Assembly: GCF_009649815.1 (NCBI RefSeq)
Contig: NZ_WJIC01000001.1
Coordinates: forward strand, 372,001 to 436,000
DNA: 64,000 bases
Origin: Nocardia sp. SYP-A9097
GTDB lineage: Bacteria; Actinomycetota; Actinomycetes; Mycobacteriales; Mycobacteriaceae
Reading direction: 5' to 3'
Below are positions 52,117-61,170 of the stretch, piece after piece. The notes beneath the pieces are model-generated. The model was given only the letters and a program-made list of their open reading frames with translations, ran no database searches and had not been told where the DNA came from. Numbering within the stretch: position 1 is the stretch's first letter; each line of letters opens with the position of its first letter. Position numbers and translations under genes: made by a program.

Positions 52117-52653
52117 ATGAGCGAGCAGATCGGTGTATTGCCGTTTCTCTCATCCGCAGAACATGCGCGCGGTTCGCTGCGCGGGTTCGTGATCTCCGGG
52201 CGCTGGCCCGACTCCACCAAGGAATGGGCACAAGTCCTGGTACTCGCCGTACGAGTGGCCAGCCTGCCCGGAATCCTGCCCACCACCACCGTATTCGGGG
52301 CGCGCGAAGAACTACCCGATGATCCACAACCCGGCATGGTTGGGCTCGTCATCGCGGAGGGCACCATCCTCGGCGAGTCCGCGCTGCTGCCGGGAAGGTT
52401 TGCCGAACATGTGCCACCGGCCTTGATCATGCTGCATCCGCCGCGCGAGACGCAGCCGTCGCTGCCCGAATGCGCGGGCGCGGCCTCGGGAACACTGCTG
52501 CTTCCCGGACTGCCACATCTGGGCTTGGAGCATCGCGCCGCCTGGGTGGAAGCCGATGTCGACGGGGCCGTGACCTCGATGGTGTCCCGGGTCGGCGTCG
52601 ATCCGATCAGTGATCCCGACACCGCGGTTCTGGCTATGCTGCTGGCCGCGTAA
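52117..52653 (+). CDS. Hypothetical protein
   Basis: A 178-aa soluble protein beginning MSEQIGVLPFLSSAEHARGS, with no signal peptide or cysteine-rich motif apart from one Cys (ECAGAASG). Alternating strands (WAQVLVLAVRVASLPGILPT, HVPPALIMLHPP) suggest an alpha/beta fold. I do not recognise the family; it looks like a conserved Nocardia protein. GGGAGG lies 6 nt before ATG 52117, which decides the start. Confidence 0.7.
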   Translation: MSEQIGVLPFLSSAEHARGSLRGFVISGRWPDSTKEWAQVLVLAVRVASLPGILPTTTVFGAREELPDDPQPGMVGLVIAEGTILGESALLPGRFAEHVPPALIMLHPPRETQPSLPECAGAASGTLLLPGLPHLGLEHRAAWVEADVDGAVTSMVSRVGVDPISDPDTAVLAMLLAA

Positions 52654-52757
52654 GGGTTCCCGAAACCTCTCAGCAGTGCGCCCAAACTTATTGTGCGCAT
52701 TGCGATTTCGGCGATGCGCGTTTGCGGATGCCAGGTTTGCCGGAGTAGTATCCTCGG

Positions 52758-52858
52758 GAGCGAAGGGGAGTAGCCCGCAATCGCGTAGTCGACATACTGA
52801 TCCGATCTCGGATCCGGCTGCGTGAACCGGAATCATCCGGTGGGCGAGACCTTCGGCC
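52758..52858 (+). ncRNA. Manganese riboswitch (yybP-ykoY)
   Basis: The leader holds the conserved yybP-ykoY blocks in order: GGGGAGTAGC (52765-52774), GACATACTGA (52791-52800) and GGCGAGACCTTCGG (52843-52856). P1 forms between CGAAGG (52761-52766) and CCTTCG (52850-52855). The aptamer senses Mn2+ and turns on Mn export genes. It sits 90 bases before a TMEM165/GDT1 exporter gene, a known target class. Confidence 0.9.
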
Positions 52859-52887
52859 ATGACAACCAAACCGATCACGGTGCGGAA

Positions 52888-52920
52888 GTCGGCTGAAGCG
52901 GCCCCCGCGAATCAGCCGAC
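52888..52920 (+). promoter_or_regulatory. Hairpin in the riboswitch expression platform
   Basis: GTCGGCTGA (52888-52896) and TCAGCCGAC (52912-52920) pair perfectly, 27 bases before the start codon and just 5' of GGGAGC. No U-tract follows, so control at translation initiation is more likely than termination. Confidence 0.6.
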
Positions 52921-52947
52921 AGGCCGGAGAACCTGGGAGCTGGAAAC

Positions 52948-53673
52948 ATGATCACCACGATATTGCTGAGCTTCGGCGCGCTCTTCCTCGCCGAACTGGG
53001 CGATAAATCGCAGCTGATGGCCTTGACCTTCGCATTGCGGTACCGCTGGTGGATCGTGCTCTCCGCCATCACCGTCGCCAGCGTGCTGGTGAACCTCATT
53101 GCCGTCGGTGTCGGCCACTTCATCGGTGCGGCGCTGCCCACCGACCTCATCTCACTCTTCGCGGCCGCCACGCTGATCGCTGTCGGCCTGTGGACACTGC
53201 GCGAAGTACTGCCCGGCCCGGCGGTCGAGGACGACGCGGAAACCGCTGCGCCGCAGACCAAATCGCGCTCGGCGTTCCTGGTCGTACTGTCGGCGTTCCT
53301 GCTCGCCGAACTCGGCGACCGCACCATGTTCGCCACCATGGCCCTGGCCACCAAGAACGGCTGGATCGCGGTGTGGATCGGCTCGGTCGCGGGCATGGTC
53401 GCCGCGGGCGGGCTCGCCATTCTCATCGGAGTGACTGTCGGCAAGCACATTCCGGAGCGCACCATCGCGACCGCGTCCGGGCTGTTGTTCCTGTACTTCG
53501 GCGCGGTGACCCTGCTCGGCACCCTCGCCCCCGGCGTCGGGACGCTCGACGCGGCCGGAATCGGCGCCATCCTGCCCGTGGGCGCGGGCGCCGCGCTGAT
53601 CATGTTGCGGCGCAAGGCCATCGCGCGGGCGGACACCACCGGCGAACCGGACGTTCCGGTCCGCACCGCCTGA
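52948..53673 (+). CDS. TMEM165/GDT1 (UPF0016) family manganese exporter
   Basis: A 241-aa membrane protein with six or seven helices in two inverted repeats. Each repeat carries the family motif E-x-G-D-(K/R)-(S/T): ELGDKS at 16-21 and ELGDRT at 121-126. The repeats are split by an acidic loop (PAVEDDAETAAPQTKS). Bacterial members (MneA type) export Mn2+; eukaryotic members move Mn2+/Ca2+. ATG 52948 has GGGAGC nearby. Expression should rise with manganese through the riboswitch upstream. Confidence 0.93.
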   Translation: MITTILLSFGALFLAELGDKSQLMALTFALRYRWWIVLSAITVASVLVNLIAVGVGHFIGAALPTDLISLFAAATLIAVGLWTLREVLPGPAVEDDAETAAPQTKSRSAFLVVLSAFLLAELGDRTMFATMALATKNGWIAVWIGSVAGMVAAGGLAILIGVTVGKHIPERTIATASGLLFLYFGAVTLLGTLAPGVGTLDAAGIGAILPVGAGAALIMLRRKAIARADTTGEPDVPVRTA

Positions 53674-53678
53674 GCGGC

Positions 53679-54329
53679 TCAGTCCGTCAGCTCGGTAATC
53701 CCGAAGAGACTGCCGCTGCGGCGAACCAGGTCGGTGAGGGGTTCGCGGAGGGCGCGCAGGCCGTCGATATCGCCGACGGCAATGCGATTGGTGACCATGG
53801 CGCTCAGGGCGGCGACCAAGGTTTGGCAGGCGAAGCGCTGATCCTCGGTATCGGCGCGCAGGATATCGGCGACTATGGCGACGAAGGTTTCCTGCAGGTG
53901 GGTGCGGCGGATAATGGCCTCGGGGCCCACCGCGTACACCTCGACGAGAAACACTCTGGCATAGGCGGGTTCGGCGGCCAGGGCATCCAGGTACGCGCCC
54001 AGTACGCGTTCGATACGTTCGGACTGGGTCTCACCGTCGAACTCCGCGCCCGTCACCGCGAGAATGCCCGCCAGCATCAATTCGACGGCGCGCTCGTAGG
54101 CCGCCTCGAAACAGTCTTCCTTGGAACGGAATTGCTCATAGAAGGTTTCGCGTGAAACACCGGCGCGTTTGATGACCGCGGCGACCGGGGTTCCGACATA
54201 ACCGCTTTCGGCCATCGCCTCGGCCATGGCCAGCAGAATGCGGTCGCGTTGTGCGGCGATCACCGTCTCCCGCGGCAGACCGTGGCGGCCGCGGGGCAGC
54301 TGGCGGGCGGTGACTGCCGAATCGGCCAT
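53679..54329 (-). CDS. TetR-family regulator
   Basis: A 216-aa repressor. The N-terminal HTH spans about 27-75 (RDRILLAMAEAMAESGYVGT, PVAAVIKRAGVSRETFYEQF, RSKEDCFEAAY). The all-helical C-terminal domain binds an unknown ligand. ATG 54329 shares its A with the SDR stop (TGATG), so the two genes are coupled and the regulator may control that operon. The stop is 5 bases from the convergent exporter stop. Confidence 0.9.
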   Translation of the reverse strand: MADSAVTARQLPRGRHGLPRETVIAAQRDRILLAMAEAMAESGYVGTPVAAVIKRAGVSRETFYEQFRSKEDCFEAAYERAVELMLAGILAVTGAEFDGETQSERIERVLGAYLDALAAEPAYARVFLVEVYAVGPEAIIRRTHLQETFVAIVADILRADTEDQRFACQTLVAALSAMVTNRIAVGDIDGLRALREPLTDLVRRSGSLFGITELTD

Positions 54330-55240
54330 CAGGCGAGCTTCCTCATTCTGCTCGGGCGGGCGGGCTGTTCGGTGGTGAAAGCCACCGGCTCGGTGCGCGC
54401 CACGGCCAAACCCGGGGCGACACCGTGCCGCAGAGCGTAGTCCACAACCCGCTGCCCCACCCCCCGGAAACTCAGCACCACACCCACCCAGTACGGGGAA
54501 TACACCCGGCGCGAACGGCGGGCCAGGGCGCGCTCCATGGCATCGATGGCCGGGCCCAGCGGTGCGATACCGGAGACGGTGCTGCGACCCAGAATGCTGC
54601 GCGCGGCATCGGTGCCGAAACCGCGACTGGTCATTTCGGTGTCGAGTTCGGCGAAGTACGCCATGCCGACCTTCGCACCGGTGTGGCGCAGCTCTATCCG
54701 CAGGGTGTCGCCGAGCGCCTCCAGGGCCGCCTTCGAGGCGCTGTACGCGCCGGCCAGGGGTAGGTGGATGGCGGCCGCCAGCGAGGACACCAGCAGTACA
54801 TATCCGCCCGGATGCGAGATATGCGGACCCGCCGCCCTGATCGTGTAGTACGCGCCGAGCACATTGACGGTGAGCGTCTCCTCCAACACGGTCGGATCAC
54901 CGTCCAGCAGTGAAAGCTGCCGGGCGATACCGGCATTCACCACCACCGCGTCCAAACCGCCCAACTCCATGGTGAGCGAATTGACCACCCGCTGCACCTG
55001 CGCCGGATCCCCCACATCGCAGTAGCGCCACGGCGCCTCCCCGCAGTCGGCGGCCACCTCGGCCAGCAATCCCTCTTCGATACCGAGCAGCGCCACCCGG
55101 GCGCCCTGGGCATGCAACTGCCGGGCCAGAGCCGCCCCGATACCGCGTGCGGCACCGGTTACCAGAATGCGTTGCCCGCGCACTTGCCGCGCGGAGTGGA
55201 GAAGACCACGGCGCGAACGTCGGGCCCCGTGGGCGTTCAT
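54329..55240 (-). CDS. Short-chain dehydrogenase/reductase
   Basis: A 303-aa SDR with a C-terminal extension. NAD(P) motif TGAARGIGAALARQLHAQG, NAG motif VVNAGIARQ, and the catalytic SS...YSASK (LVSSLAAAIHLPLAGAYSAS, Tyr/Lys) are intact. The extension (YSPYWVGVVLSFRGVGQRVV) is hydrophobic and is typical of membrane-associated SDRs in actinobacteria that act on lipids or steroids. ATG 55240 preferred; the frame upstream looks non-coding. First gene of a two-gene operon with the TetR regulator. Confidence 0.88.
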   Translation of the reverse strand: MNAHGARRSRRGLLHSARQVRGQRILVTGAARGIGAALARQLHAQGARVALLGIEEGLLAEVAADCGEAPWRYCDVGDPAQVQRVVNSLTMELGGLDAVVVNAGIARQLSLLDGDPTVLEETLTVNVLGAYYTIRAAGPHISHPGGYVLLVSSLAAAIHLPLAGAYSASKAALEALGDTLRIELRHTGAKVGMAYFAELDTEMTSRGFGTDAARSILGRSTVSGIAPLGPAIDAMERALARRSRRVYSPYWVGVVLSFRGVGQRVVDYALRHGVAPGLAVARTEPVAFTTEQPARPSRMRKLA

Positions 55241-55449
55241 ACACCCGACAGTAGCACTCAACGAACACACCTGTTCGCAAACCGTGGGGTCGTGTTCCCG
55301 ACCGGGGCTGATGGTGCAGGTTCGGCCCGGTTTCGGATTCAGTGGTACGGGGCCGCCAACCCGCCCGGAGCAGAGCGGAGGGCAGAAATTACAGTGCTTG
55401 TTGACGGAGAGCCAGTGAGAGGGCGCTCCCACGTTCGAAGGGACTTACC

Positions 55450-56217
55450 GTGGAGATTTCCGGTTCCGCCGCCATTGTCACCGGAGGCGCCTCCGGCCTC
55501 GGTGCCGCCACCGCCAAGCGCTTCGCCGATGCCGGCGCCACTGTGTTCGGCCTGGACCTGGCCCAGTCGATCGAGCGCGCCGGCGACAGTGTCCCGGCCG
55601 GCGTCACCCTGATCCCGACCGACGTCACCAGCGGTGACGAGGTGGCCGCCGCAATCGCCAAGGTCGTGGAATCCGGTGTGCCGCTGCGCATTGTCGTCAA
55701 CTGCGCCGGTGTGGGCTGGGCGGGACGCATCCTGTCCAAGAACGGCCCGCACGACCTGGAGCTGTTCCGCACCGTCATCACCGTGAACCTGCTCGGCTCG
55801 TTCAATGTGATGCGCCTGGCCGCCGACGCCATGGCCAAGACCGAACCGGTCGACGAGTACGGCCAGCGCGGCGTGGTCATCAACACCGCGTCCGTCGCGG
55901 CGTTCGAGGGTCAGATCGGGCAGATCGCCTACTCCGCCTCCAAGGGCGGCGTCGCCGGTATGACCATTCCGGCCGCGCGTGACCTGGCGCAGTTCGGTAT
56001 TCGCGTCAACACCATCGCCCCCGGCATCATCGACACCCCGATGCTCGCCGGTGTCACCGAGGAGTACCGCAAGGGCCTCGAGGCCGGTGTGCCGTTCCCG
56101 TCCCGCCTGGGTCGCCCGGATGAGTACGCGCAGCTCGCGCAGTACATCGCCGAGCACGATTACCTCAACGGCGAGACCATCCGCATGGACGGCGCTCTCC
56201 GCATGGCGCCGCGCTAA
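55450..56217 (+). CDS. SDR, 3-hydroxyacyl-CoA dehydrogenase type 2-like
   Basis: A 255-aa SDR resembling HSD17B10. Cofactor motif TGGASGLGAATAKRFADAG with Asp after strand 2 (VFGLDLAQ) points to NAD. NCAGVGWAG and the catalytic NTASVAAFEGQIGQIAYSAS (Ser, Tyr) plus Lys follow; PGIIDTPML is the usual post-catalytic segment. It probably oxidises 3-hydroxyacyl-CoA in fatty acid or branched-chain breakdown. GTG 55450 with GAAGGGA 7 nt upstream. Single gene with its own terminator. Confidence 0.9.
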   Translation: MEISGSAAIVTGGASGLGAATAKRFADAGATVFGLDLAQSIERAGDSVPAGVTLIPTDVTSGDEVAAAIAKVVESGVPLRIVVNCAGVGWAGRILSKNGPHDLELFRTVITVNLLGSFNVMRLAADAMAKTEPVDEYGQRGVVINTASVAAFEGQIGQIAYSASKGGVAGMTIPAARDLAQFGIRVNTIAPGIIDTPMLAGVTEEYRKGLEAGVPFPSRLGRPDEYAQLAQYIAEHDYLNGETIRMDGALRMAPR

Positions 56218-56232
56218 CCACGAGAACGACAC

Positions 56233-56263
56233 AAGGCCCGCACCGGATGTCGGTGCGGGCCTT
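56233..56263 (+). terminator. Rho-independent-type terminator
   Basis: AAGGCCCGCACC (56233-56244) pairs with GGTGCGGGCCTT (56252-56263) over a 7-nt loop, 16 bases after the SDR stop, followed by GCTATTTG. Confidence 0.8.
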
Positions 56264-56411
56264 GCTATTTGCTGTAAGTCGCGACAACTGATTTCGCGAG
56301 GGTCGGGGTAACTCCCGGGGTACCCCCAAAATCGGTTGCGCGCCTGACCGCTTCTACGCGTACGGAATTGGCTACGGCACCCAGCCGTGCGCCAAAGTTC
56401 CGGGGAGGCGG

Positions 56412-56612
56412 CTACTGCGGGCGGACGGCCGCAGCTTGCGGACCCTTCTTGCCCTCGGTGATTTCGAAGCTCACGGCCTGGCCCTCTTCGAGCTGGCGGT
56501 AGCCGTTGCCTTCGATTTCAGAGTAGTGAACGAACACATCGGGGCCGTCCTCGCGGGCGATGAAGCCGTAGCCTTTCTCCGCGTTGAACCACTTGACGGT
56601 GCCCTGAACCAT
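56412..56612 (-). CDS. cspA: Cold shock protein
   Basis: A 66-aa cold shock domain: [16 protein letters not shown] (RNP1 KGYGFI) and DVFVHYSEI (RNP2 VFVHY), ending GPQAAAVRP. It binds single-stranded RNA/DNA and acts as RNA chaperone. ATG 56612 follows AGGAGAAAGTT. The ~280-base leader between this gene and htpG holds no gene and may carry a cold-responsive 5' UTR. Confidence 0.95.
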   Translation of the reverse strand: MVQGTVKWFNAEKGYGFIAREDGPDVFVHYSEIEGNGYRQLEEGQAVSFEITEGKKGPQAAAVRPQ

Positions 56613-56890
56613 AACTTTCTCCTGCTGGATGTTGCATCGGCCGCCGCGGTCACGGCGACCGGGTCGAATCAGAAGGCGGCTTGCAACTTGGCTGGCAAGA
56701 GAAGCGCCCGCACGATGTTCAGCGCGAGCATGTAAGACACGAACACGAAAAACTTACGACCAAGACGTACAACGTACGCGCCGCGCGGGAGTTCCCGAAA
56801 CCCTCGCGGCATTGCGAGCGTCACATTCAGGCCAAATCGGGCATGGCTAAAATCCGCCGCTCAAGATGCGGGGGGAGAAGAAAGTAAGGC
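56613..56890. other. Leader and promoter region of cspA
   Basis: No supported gene. The part near 56700-56780 is A-rich on the plus strand (T-rich in the cspA transcript direction) and probably includes the promoter and a long 5' UTR of the cold shock gene, as in other csp genes. Confidence 0.45.
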
Positions 56891-56916
56891 GGCCTGCGGA
56901 CAGGAGTCCGCAGGCC
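56891..56916 (-). terminator. Terminator of htpG
   Basis: GGCCTGCGGAC (56891-56901) pairs exactly with GTCCGCAGGCC (56906-56916) over a 4-nt loop, 21 bases past the htpG stop; the minus strand continues CTTACTTTCTTCT. Confidence 0.8.
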
Positions 56917-56936
56917 AGGGCGCTACTTTCGGCTAC

Positions 56937-58889
56937 CTAGAGCGATTTGGTGAGGCGATCCGCGAGGACTCGGGCGAAGCGCGCCGGATCCTTCAGTTCG
57001 CCGCCCTCGGCGAGAACGGCTGTGCCGTAAAGCAGTTCAGCGGTCTCGGCAAGCTCGGCGGGCTTGTCGGCGTCATCCTTGACCTTGGCGAACGCATCGC
57101 GCATGCCCGTCACCAACGGGTGCGCCGGGTTCAGTTCGAGGATGCGCTTGGAGTCCGGCAGCAGCTGACCCGAAGCCCGGTACATGCGCTCCAGCAGCGG
57201 GGTGAAATCGAACACATCACCCACGATGCAGGCCGGCGAGGTGGTGAGGCGGGAGGTCAGGCGGACCTCCTTCACATTCTCGTCCAGGGTGGCGGCCAGC
57301 CAGCCGAGCAGATCGGCGAAGTCCTTGTCCTGCTGTTCACGCAGGGCCTCGGACTCCTTCTTCTCGTCCTCGGACTCCAGATCCACCTCGCCCTTGGCGA
57401 TGGATTGCAGTGGCTGCCCGGCGAATTCGGGTACCGAACCGACCCACATCTCGTCGACCGGATCGGTCAGCACCAGCACCTCGAGGCCCTTGGCCTTGAA
57501 CGCCTCGATATGCGGTGAGTTCTCGATCTGCTCGCGGGACTCGCCGGTCATGTAGTAGATCGCCTGCTGGGTCTCCGGCATGCGCTCCACGTACTGGGCC
57601 AGCGTGGTGAGCTCTTCAGTCGAGTGCGTCGACGGGAAAGACGAGACACCCAGGATGGTTTCGCGATTGTCCGCGTCGGAGAGCATGCCCTCCTTGAGAA
57701 CTCGGCCGAACTCACGCCAGAACGTCTGGTACTTGGCTTGATCCTCGGCCTTCTGCAAATCCTTGACCGTGGACAGCACCTTCTTGACCAGGCGCTTCTG
57801 AATCATCCGCAGCTGCCGGTCCTGCTGCAGAATCTCGCGGGAGACATTGAGCGACAGGTCCTGTGCGTCCACCACGCCCTTGACGAAGCGCAGGTACTCC
57901 GGCATCAGCTCTTCGCAGTTGTCCATGATGAACACCCGCCGCACATACAGCTGCACGCCGCGCTTGTGCTCACGCGTGAACAGGTCGAAGGGTGCGGTCG
58001 AGGGCAGGAACAGCAGCGCCTGATACTCGAAAGTGCCCTCCGCCTTCATCGGAATGACCTCCAGCGGGTCGTCCCAGGCGTGCGAGACGTGCTTGTAGAA
58101 CTCCTTGTACTCCTCGTCGGAGACCTCGCTCCTGGGGCGGGTCCACAGCGCCTTCTGCGAGTTCAGGGTCTGGGTTTCGGTGATCGTCCGCTCGGTCTTG
58201 TCCTCGCCCTCACCCTCGGTGACGGTGCGATCCACATCCATGCGGACCGGCCAGGCGATGAAATCCGAGTACTTCTTCACGATTTCGCGGAGCTTCCACT
58301 CCATCGTGTAATCGAAGAGGTGGTCCTCGTCATCGGAGGGCTTGAGCTGCAGGGAGACAGCGGTGCCCTGCGGGGCGTCGTCCAGCTCCTCGATGGTGTA
58401 CGTGGAGCTGCCCGCGGCGGATTCCCAACGGGTGCCGGTGGTTTCGCCTGCCTTACGGGTGGTCAGGGTGACCTTGTCCGCGACCATGAAGGTCGAGTAG
58501 AAGCCGATACCGAACTGGCCGATCAGCTCCTCGGCGGCGGCATCGGACGTGGTTTCCAGCAACTGCTTGCGCAGGGTGGCGGTACCGGACTTGGCGAGCG
58601 TGCCGATCAGGTCCACGACCTCGGCGCGGGACATGCCGATGCCATTGTCGGTGACGGTGAGCACGCGCTGATCGTGGTCCACCGTCAGCTCGATGTGCAG
58701 GTCCGAGATGTCGGCCTGCAATTCCTTGTCGCGGAACGACTCCAGGCGCAGCTTGTCCAGCGCGTCCGAGGCATTCGAGATCAGTTCCCGCAGGAACGTG
58801 TCCTTATTCGAATAGACCGAATGGATCATCAGCTCGAGCAGCTGATGGGTTTCGGCCTGAAACTCCAGATGTTCGACGTGATCGGTCAC
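56937..58889 (-). CDS. htpG: Hsp90-type chaperone HtpG
   Basis: A 650-aa ATP-dependent chaperone of full family length. The N-terminal GHKL ATPase has YSNKDTFLRELISNASDALD (Asn/Glu for Mg-ATP), TVTDNGIGM, and GQFGIGFYSTFMVADKV; the middle domain has RRVFIMDNCEELMPEYLRFV and SLNVSREILQQDR. The C-terminal dimerisation region is shorter and hydrophobic-poor, with no MEEVD. GTG 58889 overlaps the stop of the nuclease gene (GTGA), so the two are an operon. Confidence 0.96.
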   Translation of the reverse strand: MTDHVEHLEFQAETHQLLELMIHSVYSNKDTFLRELISNASDALDKLRLESFRDKELQADISDLHIELTVDHDQRVLTVTDNGIGMSRAEVVDLIGTLAKSGTATLRKQLLETTSDAAAEELIGQFGIGFYSTFMVADKVTLTTRKAGETTGTRWESAAGSSTYTIEELDDAPQGTAVSLQLKPSDDEDHLFDYTMEWKLREIVKKYSDFIAWPVRMDVDRTVTEGEGEDKTERTITETQTLNSQKALWTRPRSEVSDEEYKEFYKHVSHAWDDPLEVIPMKAEGTFEYQALLFLPSTAPFDLFTREHKRGVQLYVRRVFIMDNCEELMPEYLRFVKGVVDAQDLSLNVSREILQQDRQLRMIQKRLVKKVLSTVKDLQKAEDQAKYQTFWREFGRVLKEGMLSDADNRETILGVSSFPSTHSTEELTTLAQYVERMPETQQAIYYMTGESREQIENSPHIEAFKAKGLEVLVLTDPVDEMWVGSVPEFAGQPLQSIAKGEVDLESEDEKKESEALREQQDKDFADLLGWLAATLDENVKEVRLTSRLTTSPACIVGDVFDFTPLLERMYRASGQLLPDSKRILELNPAHPLVTGMRDAFAKVKDDADKPAELAETAELLYGTAVLAEGGELKDPARFARVLADRLTKSL

Positions 58890-60565
58890 GATGCGATATT
58901 ACGTCCCGAGAAATCGGCGATGGCGGGAACCTCCAGATCGGCCCGCTGGGTCATCCAGTCGCGCAACACCTTCGTCGCCTGCACATCGTCCTCGTTGTAC
59001 TCGAGAATGCGGGTGCGCTGCGACATATCGGGTTCGCCGCCCTCATAGGCGACGGCCAGGCGATACCAGCTCATGGACGCCTCACCACCGGCCTCGGGAT
59101 CACGCCAGGAGAAACCGGCGACCGGGGCGATCTTCTTGAGACCCTTACCGTTCGGGCAGATGAACTGCTCCGACACCGCCTGGAACATGTCCACCCACTG
59201 CGGGCTGTCCACGAACTTCTGGATATCGCGCTCGGTGGGGATACCCGGCATGCCGGCGAAACGACGCGCCGACTCGTACAGCCACTTGTCCTCGGCGGTT
59301 CGCGAATAGCAGTAGGCGGCAAAGGTTTTGCCCTCCGCCGCCGCGTCCGCGCGGACCCGCATCAGCCACGCCCAGAATTCGGCGAAGGAACGACCCTCGT
59401 CCTCGGTGGGCAGCGGATCCCAGGTGACGAACGGGCGGTAGACGCCATCCAGCAGGGTGCCCCACAGGTACGCGCCGTGCTCCTGATAGCTCTCCAGGTC
59501 CACATCCACCTCGACATCGGCGCGCGTCACCCGCACCTGATCGACCCGGCGGACCAGGGGGGCGCCGGTGGCCCAGGCCCGCGCTGTCACAACGGTTTCG
59601 GTGAACAGTTCGAAATGCCAATCGTCCGGTTCGTCACCGGTCCAGGCGGCCAGCTCGTCGATGGTGTCGACGCCGTGCCGGCGCAGCACATCGGCGCGCG
59701 CGCCCGGGGCCACCAGGCTCACATCGCGATGCGCGACCAGCCACTTCTCACAGCTGAGACCGCCCTCCTCGGGGGCGCGGGACCACCACGGGCACTGCCG
59801 GCACTCCGGGACCTTCGACGGGACCGTGGGAAGTTCACCGCGCACCACCGCGATACGGTCCGCGTAGCGACGGTCGTAATCGTCCAGGATCGGGCCCAGA
59901 TCGTGAATCAGGATGCGGTCGAAGGCATAACCGATCGCACCACCCACCAGGGCGGGACTCGCATAACCGTGCCGCTGCAACATGCGATACAGGTGAGCGA
60001 GGCGCTGCTGATCACGCGGCTGCGGACGCGTACGGACGTAGCGGTCCGGCTTCGGCGTCCACGCGTACAGGCCACTGGTCATCGGATGGAAATCCGCCGG
60101 ATCCGGTTGACGCGGATCGGTCACCTTGTGATTGACCACCACGATCGGGATGTAACCGCCGCGATCGGCGTCCCGCCACAGGATTTCGCAGCCACCGCGA
60201 CGACCCGTATCCGCCTCCTGCGGCAGCAACCCACCCCAGATACGATCCGCGCCCGCCGCCATCGCGGCCATGGTCGCCTCCGCGCGCCGGCCCGCCGACT
60301 GACCCGGTTCGATCACCGTCCAGCGCGCCGGATCGCCTCCGATCAGCGTGTCCCGCACATTGATCCGATGCGCGGCCGCCGCCTCCCGCCGCTGCTGAAC
60401 CCCGGCATCCTCGGCGACTCCCGACAGCACTTGCGGATGCGTGGAGTCCAAAAGCAGCCGGTGGCGGCAGCCGATCAAGGCCCGCGCGTCAAGGAACGCG
60501 GCCCGCTCGCCATGGTCACCGATGCCCGAATACACGCCTAGCAGTATGGCCTTATCCCCCGACAC
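58886..60565 (-). CDS. TM0106-family RecB-like putative nuclease
   Basis: A 559-aa protein. The RecB/PD-(D/E)XK-like N-terminal part includes GGCEILWRD, GYIPIVVVNHKV, and RDQQRLAHLYRMLQRHGYAS, followed by a cysteine cluster (ECRQCPWWS...LSCEKW) like the iron-sulfur or zinc cluster of Cas4/AddB relatives. The C-terminal third resembles the YprB RNase-H-like exonuclease: VTWDPLPTEDEG, AYCYSRTAEDKWL, EYNEDDVQATKVLRDWM. Biological role unknown; a DNA repair or processing function is inferred. GTG 60565 has GAGG at 6 nt. Confidence 0.85.
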   Translation of the reverse strand: MSGDKAILLGVYSGIGDHGERAAFLDARALIGCRHRLLLDSTHPQVLSGVAEDAGVQQRREAAAAHRINVRDTLIGGDPARWTVIEPGQSAGRRAEATMAAMAAGADRIWGGLLPQEADTGRRGGCEILWRDADRGGYIPIVVVNHKVTDPRQPDPADFHPMTSGLYAWTPKPDRYVRTRPQPRDQQRLAHLYRMLQRHGYASPALVGGAIGYAFDRILIHDLGPILDDYDRRYADRIAVVRGELPTVPSKVPECRQCPWWSRAPEEGGLSCEKWLVAHRDVSLVAPGARADVLRRHGVDTIDELAAWTGDEPDDWHFELFTETVVTARAWATGAPLVRRVDQVRVTRADVEVDVDLESYQEHGAYLWGTLLDGVYRPFVTWDPLPTEDEGRSFAEFWAWLMRVRADAAAEGKTFAAYCYSRTAEDKWLYESARRFAGMPGIPTERDIQKFVDSPQWVDMFQAVSEQFICPNGKGLKKIAPVAGFSWRDPEAGGEASMSWYRLAVAYEGGEPDMSQRTRILEYNEDDVQATKVLRDWMTQRADLEVPAIADFSGRNIAS

Positions 60566-60603
60566 TCCAAGCCTCGCGCCCCTCGGCGCGCAGAGAAGTG
60601 AAT

Positions 60604-60723
60604 GCGGGGGCAGGCCCCCGCACCCCCCGGGTGGTGGGAAAACGCCGTCGGCGCTGCGCCCCGAATTGGTGAAGGGGGAAGCTGACGCTAGGTCTTGGGG
60701 GCTTCGCCCCCAAACCCCCGAAG
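60604..60723. repeat. GGGGGC-type hairpins
   Basis: GCGGGGGC-A-GGCCCCCGC (60604-60621 region, followed by ACCCCCC) and GGGGGC-TTCG-CCCCC near 60697. Same family as the cluster after sodA. The segment 60566-61170 has no supported gene. Confidence 0.6.
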
Positions 60724-60888
60724 GACGGTGGAGACTGCGCTACGTCGGCGCATGGGCTTCGCCCCCGAACCTCTGAAAGACCGTGGAGGCCGCGCCACGC
60801 CGGTGCTTGGGCTTCGCCCCCGAACCCCTGAAAGACCGTGGAGGCCGCGCTACGCCGGTGCTTGGGCTTCGCCCCGAACCGGAGCGAC
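60724..60888. repeat. 55-bp tandem repeat, three units
   Basis: Units begin at 60724, 60779 and 60834 with exact 55-bp period. Each reads GACNGTGGAG, then CGC.ACG.CGG, then a GGGCTTCGCCC hairpin with a stable TTCG loop, then CGAACC. Units 2 and 3 are almost identical. Because 55 is not a multiple of three, the open frames across it in several phases are artefacts. Confidence 0.8.
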
Positions 60889-61170
60889 CGCGACACCGGA
60901 ACGCGAAGCTGTCACCCCGCGACTGGGGCGAAGCAGCCGCGACCTCGGAAGGTGGCGGGGTGGCACGCGGGCTCGGTAGCGCTGCTCCGGAGGGGGAGAG
61001 GCTGTGTGCGGGAAGCCCTGCCGGTGGCGCGAATTGGGGTTCAAGTGGCACGGCGGGTGCGGGGTTGGATCGGTAAACGATATGGTGGGCGCAAACTGTG
61101 TTTCATGGGCGGACAGGCAATTCCCCCGGCCCTGTGCTGCCATGGCGAACCAGCATGACGGAGGCCATCT

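Noticed and set aside
57624..59048. A long plus-strand frame opposite htpG
   Set aside because: It is the antisense phase of htpG, which has complete Hsp90 motifs.
60724..60888. A CRISPR array
   Set aside because: Units are directly adjacent with no unique spacers, the hairpin is inside each unit, and no cas gene is present.
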